Assembly: GCF_033843265.1 (NCBI RefSeq)
Contig: NZ_JAWXRD010000037.1
Span: 56,349 to 120,348, forward strand
Reading direction: 5' to 3'
Source of the DNA: Scandinavium lactucae
Lineage (GTDB): Bacteria > Pseudomonadota > Gammaproteobacteria > Enterobacterales > Enterobacteriaceae
Length of the DNA stretch: 64,000 nt
Below, piece after piece: positions 34,296 through 42,392 of the stretch. Below the pieces are notes generated by a model. It did no database searches and was not told the DNA's origin. It was given only the letters and a program-made list of their open reading frames with translations. Within the stretch, counting starts at the first letter, position 1. The number at the start of each line of letters is the position of its first letter. The position numbers and the translations under genes were made by a program.

Positions 34296-34705
34296 GCGCA
34301 AACGGAAAAGTGACCTTCTGGTCGCTGCGACAAAAGTTCGTCGACAGCGATGATGACATGCCTGCGGAAAGCCAGCAGGTGATGTATTACTCGTTGGCGA
34401 TTGGTCATCACGTCGGGATGATCGACTGCCTGAAAACCGAGCTGGAATGTCCGCTGGAGGGGTATACCGAATGGCTGGAATTACTCCCGGCGGGTGAGGC
34501 CTGCCGCAAGCTGCGGGGATTGCTGACCTTCGGGGAGATAACCATTGATTCGACCCACACCTCGCTGCTGGCGAACGCCCTGTCGGTGCTGAGCCGTCAA
34601 GGTGATGAGCCTTTTAAAAGCTGGAGTCTGCGGTTGATCGAACTACTGGCTGAGATCGAACGTGAACCGGCGATCTACCTGATCGTCAAACGCCAGCTGG
34701 CGTAA
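34292..34705 (+). CDS. hyfJ: Hydrogenase-4 assembly protein HyfJ (HycH family)
   Basis: A 137-residue cytosolic protein of the HycH/HyfJ family, needed for processing or assembly of the large subunit in the hydrogenase-3 system; the exact role is unclear. Recognisable by VTFWSLRQKFVDSDDDMPAESQQVMYYSLAIGHHVGMIDCLKTELEC. Starts with GTG overlapping the hyfI stop (GTGA). It is the last structural gene; the stop of the convergent hyfR follows after 18 bases, and no formate channel gene (focB) is present. Confidence 0.93.
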   Translation: MSANGKVTFWSLRQKFVDSDDDMPAESQQVMYYSLAIGHHVGMIDCLKTELECPLEGYTEWLELLPAGEACRKLRGLLTFGEITIDSTHTSLLANALSVLSRQGDEPFKSWSLRLIELLAEIEREPAIYLIVKRQLA

Positions 34706-34723
34706 TCAAGGCGCGGGAGGCGG

Positions 34724-36421
34724 TTACAGATCCCGCGTATTGATCCCCAGACGCTGCATACGCGAAAGCAGCGTCGTTCTTTTCAGACCCAGTTTTTGTG
34801 CCGCCCCTTTTGGGCCCGCTACAATCCCATTGGTTTCCCGCAGTGCCTGCACGATCCTTTCCCGCTCACCTTCATCATTTTCCGGTATCTGCGGATTGAA
34901 CATCGGCGGCAGCTTCAGTGCGGCGGGCTGCACGCGTGGCGTGTGGCCAGGCGACGAAGGTATTTTCAGATCGTTGAGTTGCAGATTCAGCGTGTTGCCC
35001 TGGGTCAGGATCACCGCGCGTTCAATCACGTTTTGCAGTTCACGTACGTTGCCCGGCCACGGATACTGACACAGTGCCTGCAACGAGGCGGCGGGAAGGG
35101 TGTCGATGGTTTTGTTCATCCGCGCCGCCAGCTTCTGCGTAAACCACGTCGCGAGCAGCGGAATGTCTTCCGGACGTTCGCGCAGCGGCGGGATAACAAT
35201 CGGGAACACGTTCAGGCGGTAAAACAGATCGCTGCGAAACGCGCGGTCCTGCACCATCTGATGCAAATCGCGGTTGGTGGCGGCAATCATCCTGACGTTA
35301 ACCGGAATAACTTTACTGCCGCCGAGGCGTTCGACCTCGCGCTCCTGCAAAACGCGCAGCAGTTTGGGCTGCAGTTCCAACGGCATATCGCCGATTTCAT
35401 CAAGAAACAGGGTGCCACCGTCAGCCATCTCAAAGCGCCCGATGTGGGTGTTGGTGGCCCCAGTAAACGCCCCCTTTTCATGACCGAACAGGTCGCTTTC
35501 CAGCAGGCTCGCCGGGATGGCGGCGCAGTTCATTTTGACCAGCGAATGGCTAGCGCGCTGGCTCAGCTTGTGAATAGCGCGCGCAATCAGCTCCTTACCG
35601 GTACCGGTTTCCCCCAGCAGCAGCACGGTGCTGTCGCTCATGGCGACCATTTCCACCTGACGCAGCAGGTTCTTCATCGCCGTGCTCTGAAAAATAATAT
35701 CGTTCAGGCTTTCGACATTTTGAATCTGCTCGTTAAGCCAGATATTTTCCTGCTTTAACGAATCTTTTAGCCGGGTTATTTCATTCCACGCGTTGGCGTT
35801 ATCCACCGCGATGCTAATACGTGACGCAATTTGCCCCAACAATGAGCACACAGCCGGGGTAAAGGCGCTGGCATCGGTATGGGCCAGAATTAATATTCCC
35901 GGTGAGTGCGCATTAAAGGTTAACGGCAACAGCAGGGCGGCCTGCATGTGGGCAGCAAATAAATCCTGCAACAGCGGGTCGCGCAGATTGGCATGCAACG
36001 CGACGGCCTGAGGCTGGCCGGTATCCAGCACGCCTTTGACCACGCTTTGTGCCAGAGGATAGGTTTTTTGTTGGCAATAATGGCCGTTGTTTTCATGCCA
36101 GCCACAGGCGGTCACCGGGAAGGCATCAGACGTTTCGCTGTCGATAAAGGCTATCGACACGCAGGGAATGGCGAAGAAGCGATGGATGTCCTGGGCGATG
36201 GCGTTGACCAGGCCCTCTCTGTCGAGATGCGCCAGCACCGAGTTAGTGATGTCCACCAAAATTCGGTATTCATCACGCTCGTCTTTTAACTGATGAAAGA
36301 ACTCAACTAATTCAGGTTTGACCCCGGAATTGATCATGGCTATCAATTGATTATTCCATTCCGTATTTGTAATGGGAATGGTTCTTATTTTCTTGCCACT
36401 TAACTTCTTTACATCATTCAT
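34724..36421 (-). CDS. hyfR: Sigma-54-dependent activator HyfR (FhlA family)
   Basis: FhlA-like enhancer-binding protein. In 565 residues it shows one GAF-type sensory domain (about 50-215), Walker A GETGTGKE at about 270-277, the sigma-54 loop GAFTGA at about 317-322, and a C-terminal Fis-type HTH (GAAQKLGLKRTTLLSRMQRLGI). The ending ENDEGERERIVQALRETNGIVAGPKGAA closely follows E. coli HyfR. It differs in two ways: it lies on the strand opposite to hyfA-J, and the N-terminus is about 100 residues shorter than E. coli HyfR (670). Start: ATG (MNDVKKLSGKK) with a weak RBS; the frame stays open for 41 more codons to a TTG, so the start is uncertain. Confidence 0.88.
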   Translation of the reverse strand: MNDVKKLSGKKIRTIPITNTEWNNQLIAMINSGVKPELVEFFHQLKDERDEYRILVDITNSVLAHLDREGLVNAIAQDIHRFFAIPCVSIAFIDSETSDAFPVTACGWHENNGHYCQQKTYPLAQSVVKGVLDTGQPQAVALHANLRDPLLQDLFAAHMQAALLLPLTFNAHSPGILILAHTDASAFTPAVCSLLGQIASRISIAVDNANAWNEITRLKDSLKQENIWLNEQIQNVESLNDIIFQSTAMKNLLRQVEMVAMSDSTVLLLGETGTGKELIARAIHKLSQRASHSLVKMNCAAIPASLLESDLFGHEKGAFTGATNTHIGRFEMADGGTLFLDEIGDMPLELQPKLLRVLQEREVERLGGSKVIPVNVRMIAATNRDLHQMVQDRAFRSDLFYRLNVFPIVIPPLRERPEDIPLLATWFTQKLAARMNKTIDTLPAASLQALCQYPWPGNVRELQNVIERAVILTQGNTLNLQLNDLKIPSSPGHTPRVQPAALKLPPMFNPQIPENDEGERERIVQALRETNGIVAGPKGAAQKLGLKRTTLLSRMQRLGINTRDL

Positions 36422-36588
36422 CGCGTTAGCCTGTTTTCGAGAAATTGCAGCGCGGCGGGTTGCATCTGCAATGCTATTTGAGATCAGTATTTGCGGGCTG
36501 CGTGCAATATAAGATACCCCCTTAGGATCATTCGTTGATATCAATGGGTAGTTTGCTCATTAAAGCTATTTTTTATGGGGAGAAAAGC

Positions 36589-37044
36589 GTGTCCAACGTA
36601 TTACTGTGTGTCGGCAACAGCATGATGGGCGACGATGGCGCGGGGCCTCTGCTGGCAGAAATGTGCGCCGCAGCGCCGAAAGGGGATTGGCTGGTGCTTG
36701 ACGGCGGCAGCGCACCGGAGCGAGAAGTGGCGGCCATCCGTGAGATGCACCCACAGCGCTTACTGATTGTCGATGCCACCGAGATGGGACTGGAGCCAGG
36801 CGATATCAGGATTGTCGATCCTGATGATATTGCCGAGATGTTCCTGATGACCACGCACAACATGCCGCTCAACTATCTGATCGACCAGTTGAAAGAAGAT
36901 GCGGGTGAAGTGATTTTCCTTGGTATTCAGCCGGATATTGTCGGCTTCTATTATCCGATGACCGAGAAGGTGAAAGCGGCGACGGAGACGGTTTATCAGC
37001 GGCTGGAAGGTTGGATGGGCGACGGCGGATTTGAGCGTTTGTAG
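36589..37044 (+). CDS. hycI: Hydrogenase maturation endopeptidase HycI
   Basis: Nickel-dependent protease that removes the C-terminal extension of the HycE/HyfG large subunit. The 151-residue protein begins VSNVLLCVGNSMMGDDGAGPLLAE (Asp in GDDGAGP), followed by VDATEMGLEPG (second metal Asp) and TTHNMPLNYLI (metal His). GTG start behind TGGGGAGAAAAGC gives the exact HycI N-terminus; the open frame 18 codons upstream is not conserved. In E. coli hycI is the last gene of hyc; here the rest of hyc is absent and hycI is divergent from hyfR. HyfG is then the obvious substrate. Confidence 0.95.
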   Translation: MSNVLLCVGNSMMGDDGAGPLLAEMCAAAPKGDWLVLDGGSAPEREVAAIREMHPQRLLIVDATEMGLEPGDIRIVDPDDIAEMFLMTTHNMPLNYLIDQLKEDAGEVIFLGIQPDIVGFYYPMTEKVKAATETVYQRLEGWMGDGGFERL

Positions 37045-37054
37045 GAAAATACCC

Positions 37055-37091
37055 GGTAGGCCTGGCCCGGTAAGCGTTAGCGCCACCGGGC
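37055..37091. repeat. REP element between hycI and ascB
   Basis: A palindromic unit with arms GCCCGGTAAGC ... GCGCCACCGGGC next to GTAGGCCTGG, the usual enterobacterial repetitive extragenic palindrome pattern. It lies between two convergent genes, where such elements act as mRNA 3'-end stabilisers or transcription stops. A second copy is at 53814-53846. Confidence 0.8.
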
Positions 37092-37098
37092 AAGAGTC

Positions 37099-38517
37099 TT
37101 ACACCAAATCTTCTCCGTTGCTGGCAATCACCTTTTTATACCACCAGAACGATTTCTTGCGCGAACGCGCCAGGGTGCCGTGGCCTGCGTCATCGCGGTC
37201 GACGTACACAAACCCGTAGCGTTTGCTCATCTCACCGGTAGACGCTGCCACCAGATCAATGCAGCCCCAGGTGGTATAACCCATCACTGGAATTCCGTCG
37301 TCAATGGCGTCGCCCATCGCCTGGATATGCTCGCGCAAATAGCTGATGCGGTAGTCGTCGTTGATTTCGCCGTTGGCTTCTACCACGTCTTTCGCGCCGA
37401 GACCGTTTTCGACAAGGAACAGGGGCTTCTGGTAACGGTCGTACATCATGTTCATGGTGATGCGTAGCCCCAGAGGATCGATACCCCAGCCCCATTCGCT
37501 GGCTTTAATGTGCGGATTTTTCAGCGATTTGACGATGTTGGCCGCGTTGGTGTTATTGCTGTTCATATCTGCCGACGCACAGCGGGAGGCGTAGTAGCTG
37601 AACGACACGAAATCGACGGTATGCTTTAAGATCTCATCATCGCCCGGCGCTTTTTCGAGGGTTACGCCTTTTTCGCGGAACACGCGCGCAGAGTAGGCTG
37701 GATAAGCCCCACGCGCCTGCACGTCGATGAAGAACAGGTTTTCACGGTCTTTTTCCAGCGCCATCCACACGTCTTCCGGCTTGCAGGAATAAGGGTAGAA
37801 ATTGCCGCCTGCCAGCATACAACCGACCTGGTTTTGTGGATTCACCTCATGGGCGATTTGGGTCGCCAGGGCGCTGGCAATCAGCTCATGGTGCGCGGCC
37901 TGATACTTGACCTGCTCCTGGTTTTCACTTTCTTCAAACACCAGCCCGGCCCCGGAATACGGGCTGTGGAGCATAATGTTGATTTCATTGAAGGTCAGCC
38001 AGTATTTCACCAGCCCATCAAAGGCTTCGAAACAGGTCCGGGCGTAGCGGGTGAAGAACTCCACCATTTTGCGGTTGCGCCACGAGCCGTATTCCACCAC
38101 CAGATGCATCGGCACGTCGAAATGACACAGCGTCACCAGCGGTTCGATATTGTACTTTTTGCACTCGGCAAACAGGTCACGGTAAAACGCGATGCCTTCC
38201 GCGTTCGGCGTCAGTTCATCGCCGTTGGGGTACAGACGCGCCCAGGCAATCGAGGTGCGAAACACGGTGAAGCCCATTTCCGCCATTAGCGCGATGTCTT
38301 CTTTATAGCGATGATAGAAATCAATCGCCTGATGACTTGGGTAGTACTCGTCCTCGCGCAGGGTAAAGCGTTTTTCCTGGCCGAGTTTAACCGGCATCCG
38401 GTTCGCGCCGTGCGGGATGGTGTCGACGGTGGTCAGACCCTTGCCGCCCTCCAGATATGCGCCTTCAGACTGGTTAGCGGCCAGTGCGCCGCCCCATAAA
38501 AATCCATTAGGAAACAT
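37099..38517 (-). CDS. ascB: 6-phospho-beta-glucosidase AscB
   Basis: Glycoside hydrolase family 1 enzyme that splits 6-phospho-beta-glucosides (arbutin, salicin, cellobiose phosphates) brought in by the PTS permease AscF. 472 residues; acid/base Glu in the motif TFNEIN near 175-180, nucleophile Glu in PLFLVENGLG near 368-377, and the N-terminal GFLWGGALAANQSEGAY signature. It starts 3 bases after the ascF stop. Confidence 0.97.
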   Translation of the reverse strand: MFPNGFLWGGALAANQSEGAYLEGGKGLTTVDTIPHGANRMPVKLGQEKRFTLREDEYYPSHQAIDFYHRYKEDIALMAEMGFTVFRTSIAWARLYPNGDELTPNAEGIAFYRDLFAECKKYNIEPLVTLCHFDVPMHLVVEYGSWRNRKMVEFFTRYARTCFEAFDGLVKYWLTFNEINIMLHSPYSGAGLVFEESENQEQVKYQAAHHELIASALATQIAHEVNPQNQVGCMLAGGNFYPYSCKPEDVWMALEKDRENLFFIDVQARGAYPAYSARVFREKGVTLEKAPGDDEILKHTVDFVSFSYYASRCASADMNSNNTNAANIVKSLKNPHIKASEWGWGIDPLGLRITMNMMYDRYQKPLFLVENGLGAKDVVEANGEINDDYRISYLREHIQAMGDAIDDGIPVMGYTTWGCIDLVAASTGEMSKRYGFVYVDRDDAGHGTLARSRKKSFWWYKKVIASNGEDLV

Positions 38518-38520
38518 GCG

Positions 38521-39990
38521 TTACCTCGCTTGTAAAGGTTGTTCAGTGACGGAGATGCCCTGTGCTTTTTGGGCGTGTTCCGCGCCATCAACGGCAGAGG
38601 TCTCCTCCACCGGAATATCTTCAAAGCCCAGAAGCAGCGTCAGCACGAAGGAGAGCACCACGGCCAGCGCCATCACGCCAAATACCCAGACGATGGTCAT
38701 CGGATTGGCCGGGTCGAAGAATTGCACGCTGGTAAATAACCCAGGTGCGGCCATGGAATGGCTTGCCAGCCCGGCGATACCGGCAATTGCGCCGCAGATA
38801 AAACCGCTAATCAGGCTCGCAATCAGTGGGCGTTTCAGGCGAATCGCCACTCCGTACAGCGCAGGTTCAGAAATACCCGCCAGAATGGCCGATGCCGCCG
38901 CTGCCAGCGCCGTCTGGCGCAGTTCCGGGTTTTTGGTTTTCCATGCCACCGCCAGTGACGAACCGCCGAGCGACAGGTTGGCTCCAATTTCAGACGGCAT
39001 CACCATCGCTTCTTTTCCGGTCGTGGCGATAGTTTGAATAATGGTCGGGGTAAATACGCGGTGCATGCCGGTCATTACCAGCAACGGCCACAGTGCGCCC
39101 ATAATCGCCACCGACAGCCAGCCCAGATAACCGTGGACGGTGTATACCAGCGCGGAGATCCCGCTCCCAATCCAGATGCCAATCGGGCCAATCAACAGAA
39201 TAGCCAGCGGGGCGGCAATCAGCACAATCAGCATCGGTTTCAGGAAGTTTTTGGTTACCGCCGGGGTGATTTTGTCGACCCAACGTTCGATGTACGACAG
39301 ACACCAGGTCATCACCAGCGCCGGGATAACCGTATAGGTATATTTCACCGCCGTCACCGGGATCAACGCGAACTCAACGTGTTCACCCTGCGCGGCTTTA
39401 GCCATCAGCTCGATAAAGCTTGGATGCACCAGCACGCCCGCAATCGCAATCGCCAGCGACATATTGGTTTTGAATTTCACCGCCGCAGAGGCGGCAACCA
39501 TCAACGGCAGGAAGAAGAACGCGCCATCGCCAATGACCGTCAGAATGGTCAGGGTTGGTGCACCTTTGCTCAGCACGCCGGACATCTCCAGCACCATCGC
39601 CAGCAGTTTCACCATCGAACCGCCGATGATCGCCGGGATCAGTGGGGACATGGTGCCGATCAGTGCATCCAGAATGCCCGCGCCGATCCGACGTAGCGTC
39701 AGCTTCTGCGGACCCGTTTCTACCGCGGGCTGCAGGTTGTCCGGTAGCAAGCTGATCACTTCTTTGTAGGCCTGCGAAACGGTATTGCCGATGATCACCT
39801 GGCACTGATTATCGCTGCGTACCACGCCGAGCACGCCTTTGAGGGATTTAAGCGTAGCGGCATCGGCCAGCGTCGGATCGTTAAGCACAAAACGCAGTCG
39901 CGTCATGCAGTGGGTCGCGGCGGTGATGTTGTCGGCACCGCCCAGGGCTGTCACCACATCCCGGGCCAGTGCGGCATAATTTTTCGACAT
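38521..39990 (-). CDS. ascF: PTS beta-glucoside-specific EIIBC component AscF
   Basis: Phosphotransferase permease for arbutin, salicin and cellobiose. 489 residues: an N-terminal EIIB domain with the phosphorylated Cys in ITAATHCMTRLRF near residue 27, then an EIIC domain with about ten membrane segments (GTMSPLIPAIIGGSMVK, ALLYGV-type motif EPALYGVAIRLKRP). I took the ATG giving MSKNYAALARDVV, which matches the conserved EIIB start; the frame is open 28 codons further but runs through the probable operator. In E. coli ascF is directly divergent from ascG; here 2.4 kb with three foreign-looking genes lies between them. Confidence 0.96.
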   Translation of the reverse strand: MSKNYAALARDVVTALGGADNITAATHCMTRLRFVLNDPTLADAATLKSLKGVLGVVRSDNQCQVIIGNTVSQAYKEVISLLPDNLQPAVETGPQKLTLRRIGAGILDALIGTMSPLIPAIIGGSMVKLLAMVLEMSGVLSKGAPTLTILTVIGDGAFFFLPLMVAASAAVKFKTNMSLAIAIAGVLVHPSFIELMAKAAQGEHVEFALIPVTAVKYTYTVIPALVMTWCLSYIERWVDKITPAVTKNFLKPMLIVLIAAPLAILLIGPIGIWIGSGISALVYTVHGYLGWLSVAIMGALWPLLVMTGMHRVFTPTIIQTIATTGKEAMVMPSEIGANLSLGGSSLAVAWKTKNPELRQTALAAAASAILAGISEPALYGVAIRLKRPLIASLISGFICGAIAGIAGLASHSMAAPGLFTSVQFFDPANPMTIVWVFGVMALAVVLSFVLTLLLGFEDIPVEETSAVDGAEHAQKAQGISVTEQPLQAR

Positions 39991-40027
39991 CGGGTCATTC
40001 CATCTTATTGTGATTAAAATTTGTGTA

Positions 40028-40041
40028 GGAAACCGGTTCCA
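40028..40041. promoter_or_regulatory. Probable AscG/LacI-type operator upstream of ascF
   Basis: GGAAACCGGTTCCA matches the LacI/GalR-type operator consensus TGAAACCGGTTTCA at 12 of 14 positions and sits 38 bases before the ascF ATG. It is the expected binding place of the repressor AscG. Confidence 0.7.
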
Positions 40042-40100
40042 CAAAATCATGAAGAGATCGGAGTGGTGAAACAAGAGAATGAGAGGATCTATTTTGTTTT

Positions 40101-40116
40101 CGTGAGCTTGATCTGA
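40101..40116 (-). promoter_or_regulatory. Possible CRP site upstream of ascF
   Basis: CGTGAGCTTGATCTGA agrees with TGTGATCTAGATCACA at 11 of 16 positions; the first half is good and the second poor. Sugar PTS operons are commonly CRP-activated, but the match is weak. Confidence 0.35.
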
Positions 40117-40159
40117 TTTTAGTGAGCGGGGGTTTGTGATAGCCGGGTGATTGCCTGAT

Positions 40160-40169
40160 GGGGGGGGGG
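40160..40169. repeat. Homopolymer tract of ten G
   Basis: A run of ten G residues lies in the AT-rich gap between ascF and the small membrane protein gene, about 170 bases upstream of the ascF start. Long G-tracts are rare in enterobacteria and prone to slippage; the length could also be a base-calling uncertainty. Confidence 0.6.
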
Positions 40170-40213
40170 CTTAAGCAGAACAGGTAGCCAGAATCTGGTT
40201 TTTTTCAGGATCA

Positions 40214-40669
40214 TTAATTGAATTCATTGTTTACTATTGTCTTGCAGATGGCGTAATCAGTGACAAAGTAATGTTTGAGTTTAGGGTCTTCACAGTTTTT
40301 GTATGGTGTGAATATCGCAAGGTAAAGATAAAAAAATAAGGCGATTGCATTTATTGTAATAAATAATAAAAATATCACCATTGTAAAAATACCGACTCTT
40401 TGATGCGATTTTTTTGATGGGTGATAGTTTTCAGAGAACATTGAAATAAATGTATAGCCGATGACAAAAATAAATGCCGGAACTGTCGACAGTAAGGCGA
40501 TTCGTCTTCCGTCAAACCAGAAATAGTCACCACCAGTGACTAGTGGCATGATGTCTCTATAAGGTAAATCAACTATGAAATCGACAAAATAAACAAGCGT
40601 AATGATGAGAAGCATTCCTAATGTCAATCTCGGTAATTTTTTTAATATTGAGGGTGTTTTTATTTTCAT
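40214..40669 (-). CDS. Small three-helix membrane protein, candidate T6SS immunity protein
   Basis: A 151-residue protein of no recognised function; it faintly resembles the DUF1240 group of enterobacterial membrane proteins. Hydrophobic segments at about 15-36, 56-78 and 91-120 predict three membrane helices with a basic N-terminus (MKIKTPSILKKLPR) inside. The C-terminal tail of about 30 residues holds two Cys (CEDP, ICKTIV) that could pair in the periplasm. The start is 6 bases after the stop of the upstream gene and has no clear ribosome site, so translation is probably coupled. The gene is clearly AT-rich compared with ascF and ascG, a sign of transfer. Immunity is inferred from gene order hcp-effector-membrane protein. 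Confidence 0.6.
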   Translation of the reverse strand: MKIKTPSILKKLPRLTLGMLLIITLVYFVDFIVDLPYRDIMPLVTGGDYFWFDGRRIALLSTVPAFIFVIGYTFISMFSENYHPSKKSHQRVGIFTMVIFLLFITINAIALFFYLYLAIFTPYKNCEDPKLKHYFVTDYAICKTIVNNEFN

Positions 40670-40675
40670 TTTGAT

Positions 40676-41560
40676 TTAGTTATGAGTGTTATAAAATAAA
40701 GTCATTTCATGACCAAGGTGTGTGTTATTCCATGCATGAATTCGTTGCTCTTCAAACAATGCCTCTTGAAGCGCAGTTTTCAGTTTTACAGACCAATTAT
40801 AGTCTGAATCAAGAATGTTTAGTTTTACATTTATAGCAATCCCTACTGCAATTACAAGTGCAGTGGTTAAAATAATAAAAGGACAAAATAGCGCTATTCC
40901 CCCACCAACCGCGACGGCGACAACGCTAGAAACTAACGTCTTCGCCGTATCCATAATTACATCACCAAAGAAATCCACGAGGGTGTACTCTTTTTTAAAT
41001 ATGAGCTCTATCGCGCGGAAGGCCAGTGAAAAGTAAACGCAGAATTTTATTCCTTTAACGACCGTATGTGCCACGCCTCGCCAGCCGATGCCCAGTTCAA
41101 GTAATTGTGGATTCCTTGCCTTATAACGGGTGCCATTCAGAATACGCCGCACGCTGGGATAGCCGGTGATTTTGATATAGGTTTCAGCACCATATTTGCA
41201 GGCGACCGCTTGGATGCCGAGCCCTTTTAAGTTAAATTTCAGCTGATCCGCTTCGTTAAGATAGGTGGTTAAATTACCGAGTGTGTTTTTGCCGTCCCAG
41301 ATATCCTTAATGTTGCCGCCGCCCAGCTTGTAAGAGAAAAAATCATCCGCCGTGCCCGTGAGGTCACTCAGAATGCCTCTGACTTCCCCAAGCGTCAGTA
41401 ACATATAGTGCCGGGTATTTTTCGCGAGCAGTTCTTCCATATGCGCAAGCGTGTTGATATACGGATGGTCAGGTACCAGCTGGTTGATCTGCTGCTCACC
41501 GCGTAAAACGCAGCCAACCGAATCCGCCCATGTTGCGTTCTTTCCTTTAAAAACAGGCAT
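40676..41560 (-). CDS. Hypothetical protein with C-terminal membrane hairpin, candidate Hcp-associated effector
   Basis: A 294-residue protein with no confident family. Residues 1-155 are soluble and mixed alpha/beta. Hydrophobic segments lie at about 163-187, 202-224 and 226-246; the last two are separated only by a Pro, forming a Gly/Ala/Val-rich hairpin (VAVAVGGGIALFCPF then LVIAVGIAINVKLNILD) similar in style to colicin-type pore formers and to membrane-acting type VI effectors. The tail at 250-294 is amphipathic. No signal peptide. ATG behind GGAGAAGTGTGT, 29 bases after the hcp stop; an upstream frame is open but lacks an RBS. Role as a cargo of the neighbouring Hcp is inferred from order and topology. 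Confidence 0.6.
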   Translation of the reverse strand: MPVFKGKNATWADSVGCVLRGEQQINQLVPDHPYINTLAHMEELLAKNTRHYMLLTLGEVRGILSDLTGTADDFFSYKLGGGNIKDIWDGKNTLGNLTTYLNEADQLKFNLKGLGIQAVACKYGAETYIKITGYPSVRRILNGTRYKARNPQLLELGIGWRGVAHTVVKGIKFCVYFSLAFRAIELIFKKEYTLVDFFGDVIMDTAKTLVSSVVAVAVGGGIALFCPFIILTTALVIAVGIAINVKLNILDSDYNWSVKLKTALQEALFEEQRIHAWNNTHLGHEMTLFYNTHN

Positions 41561-41589
41561 ACACACTTCTCCATACAGAAGGATAAACG

Positions 41590-42069
41590 TTAAAAAACCC
41601 TGTCTTCCCAGATGCTGTAGGCACTGGTTCCGGCAATGCAATGTTCCCAGCTAATGGACTGATAAGAAAAGGAAACGCTTTCCTGCGGTTCTTCGCCAGA
41701 ATGATGAATGTTGTGGGGAATATACAGGTGCAGGTCCGCTATCCGCGCCTCGGTCAGTTTTATTTTATAGTAACGTTCCATGCATCCGGCTGTAGCCGTG
41801 CGATAAAAATCGAACTCACAGGTCAATGATTCATTCTCAGAAATGGCATTTGCCAGTAACGGCGAGGACTTATCGGTAGGTTTGATAATAGTAAGATTAT
41901 GATGGCTAACATTTTGTTCCCGCGAAAGGTTATGCGACAGAGAAAAGACAAAGATTTGGTTCTGGTGCGCAATCAGTGCTTTATTACCGACTGAGTTCTG
42001 AGTGAGGCAACCTTCTGATATTAAGCCTTGTCTTTTACCATTAAGCGTTAAGTACGTTAAGCCAGCCAT
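41590..42069 (-). CDS. hcp: Orphan Hcp family type VI secretion protein
   Basis: A 159-residue Hcp-family protein; Hcp hexamers form the tube of the type VI secretion system and carry small effectors in their lumen. Recognised by YLTLNGKRQGLISEGCLTQNSVGN at the N-terminus, IIKPTDKSSPLLANAI near 62-77, FYRTATAGCMERYYKIKLTEARIADLHLYIP near 89-119 and the C-terminal SVSFSYQSISWEHCIAGTSAYSIWEDR. It is more divergent than the housekeeping Hcp1, with no other T6SS structural gene nearby, so it needs a system encoded elsewhere. RBS AAGGAGCATTCAT. First gene of a three-gene minus-strand cassette. Confidence 0.88.
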   Translation of the reverse strand: MAGLTYLTLNGKRQGLISEGCLTQNSVGNKALIAHQNQIFVFSLSHNLSREQNVSHHNLTIIKPTDKSSPLLANAISENESLTCEFDFYRTATAGCMERYYKIKLTEARIADLHLYIPHNIHHSGEEPQESVSFSYQSISWEHCIAGTSAYSIWEDRVF

Positions 42070-42392
42070 ATGAATGCTCCTTATTCATTAGTTCTTCGTA
42101 TAAATTATAAGTGAATGGTGGTTCGTTATCTGAATGGTCTGGCAGTATTCGCCGTTAATAATAAACAAGCAATAAAAATAATGGAAAGTGCGTATGTAAT
42201 TAATCGATGCGCACGAATAAACAAAATGCTCTGTTATCTATTAATGGCTCCACTAAATAACAATGGTGAATGCAAATACAGCCCCGTCGTTGCCGATCTG
42301 GTCTCAGGGGACCGTCTGCCGAGGACAAATCGCTGCAAACTCTGTTGTGCTGAAGTAAACTTTCGGCCATCGAAAAATCGGGGATGAGCAAC
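42070..42392. other. Intergenic region between hcp and ascG
   Basis: 323 bases, strongly AT-rich in the hcp-proximal two thirds and close to normal composition near ascG. It must hold the promoters of both divergent genes. The only dyad I see is TTTCG-N5-CGAAA at 42361-42375, just upstream of ascG, which might be an autoregulatory half-operator. No convincing gene is present; a 90-codon open frame on the plus strand has no RBS and no conservation that I recognise. Confidence 0.5.

Noticed and set aside
40185..40213. CCAGA-T-TCTGG next to a T-run as terminator of the cassette
   Set aside because: The dyad has no room for a loop and the T-run is on the wrong side for the minus-strand genes.
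42115..42387. A 90-codon open frame on the plus strand upstream of ascG
   Set aside because: No ribosome site, runs into the ascG start, Cys/Arg-rich unpatterned translation, and it covers the necessary promoter region of ascG and hcp.
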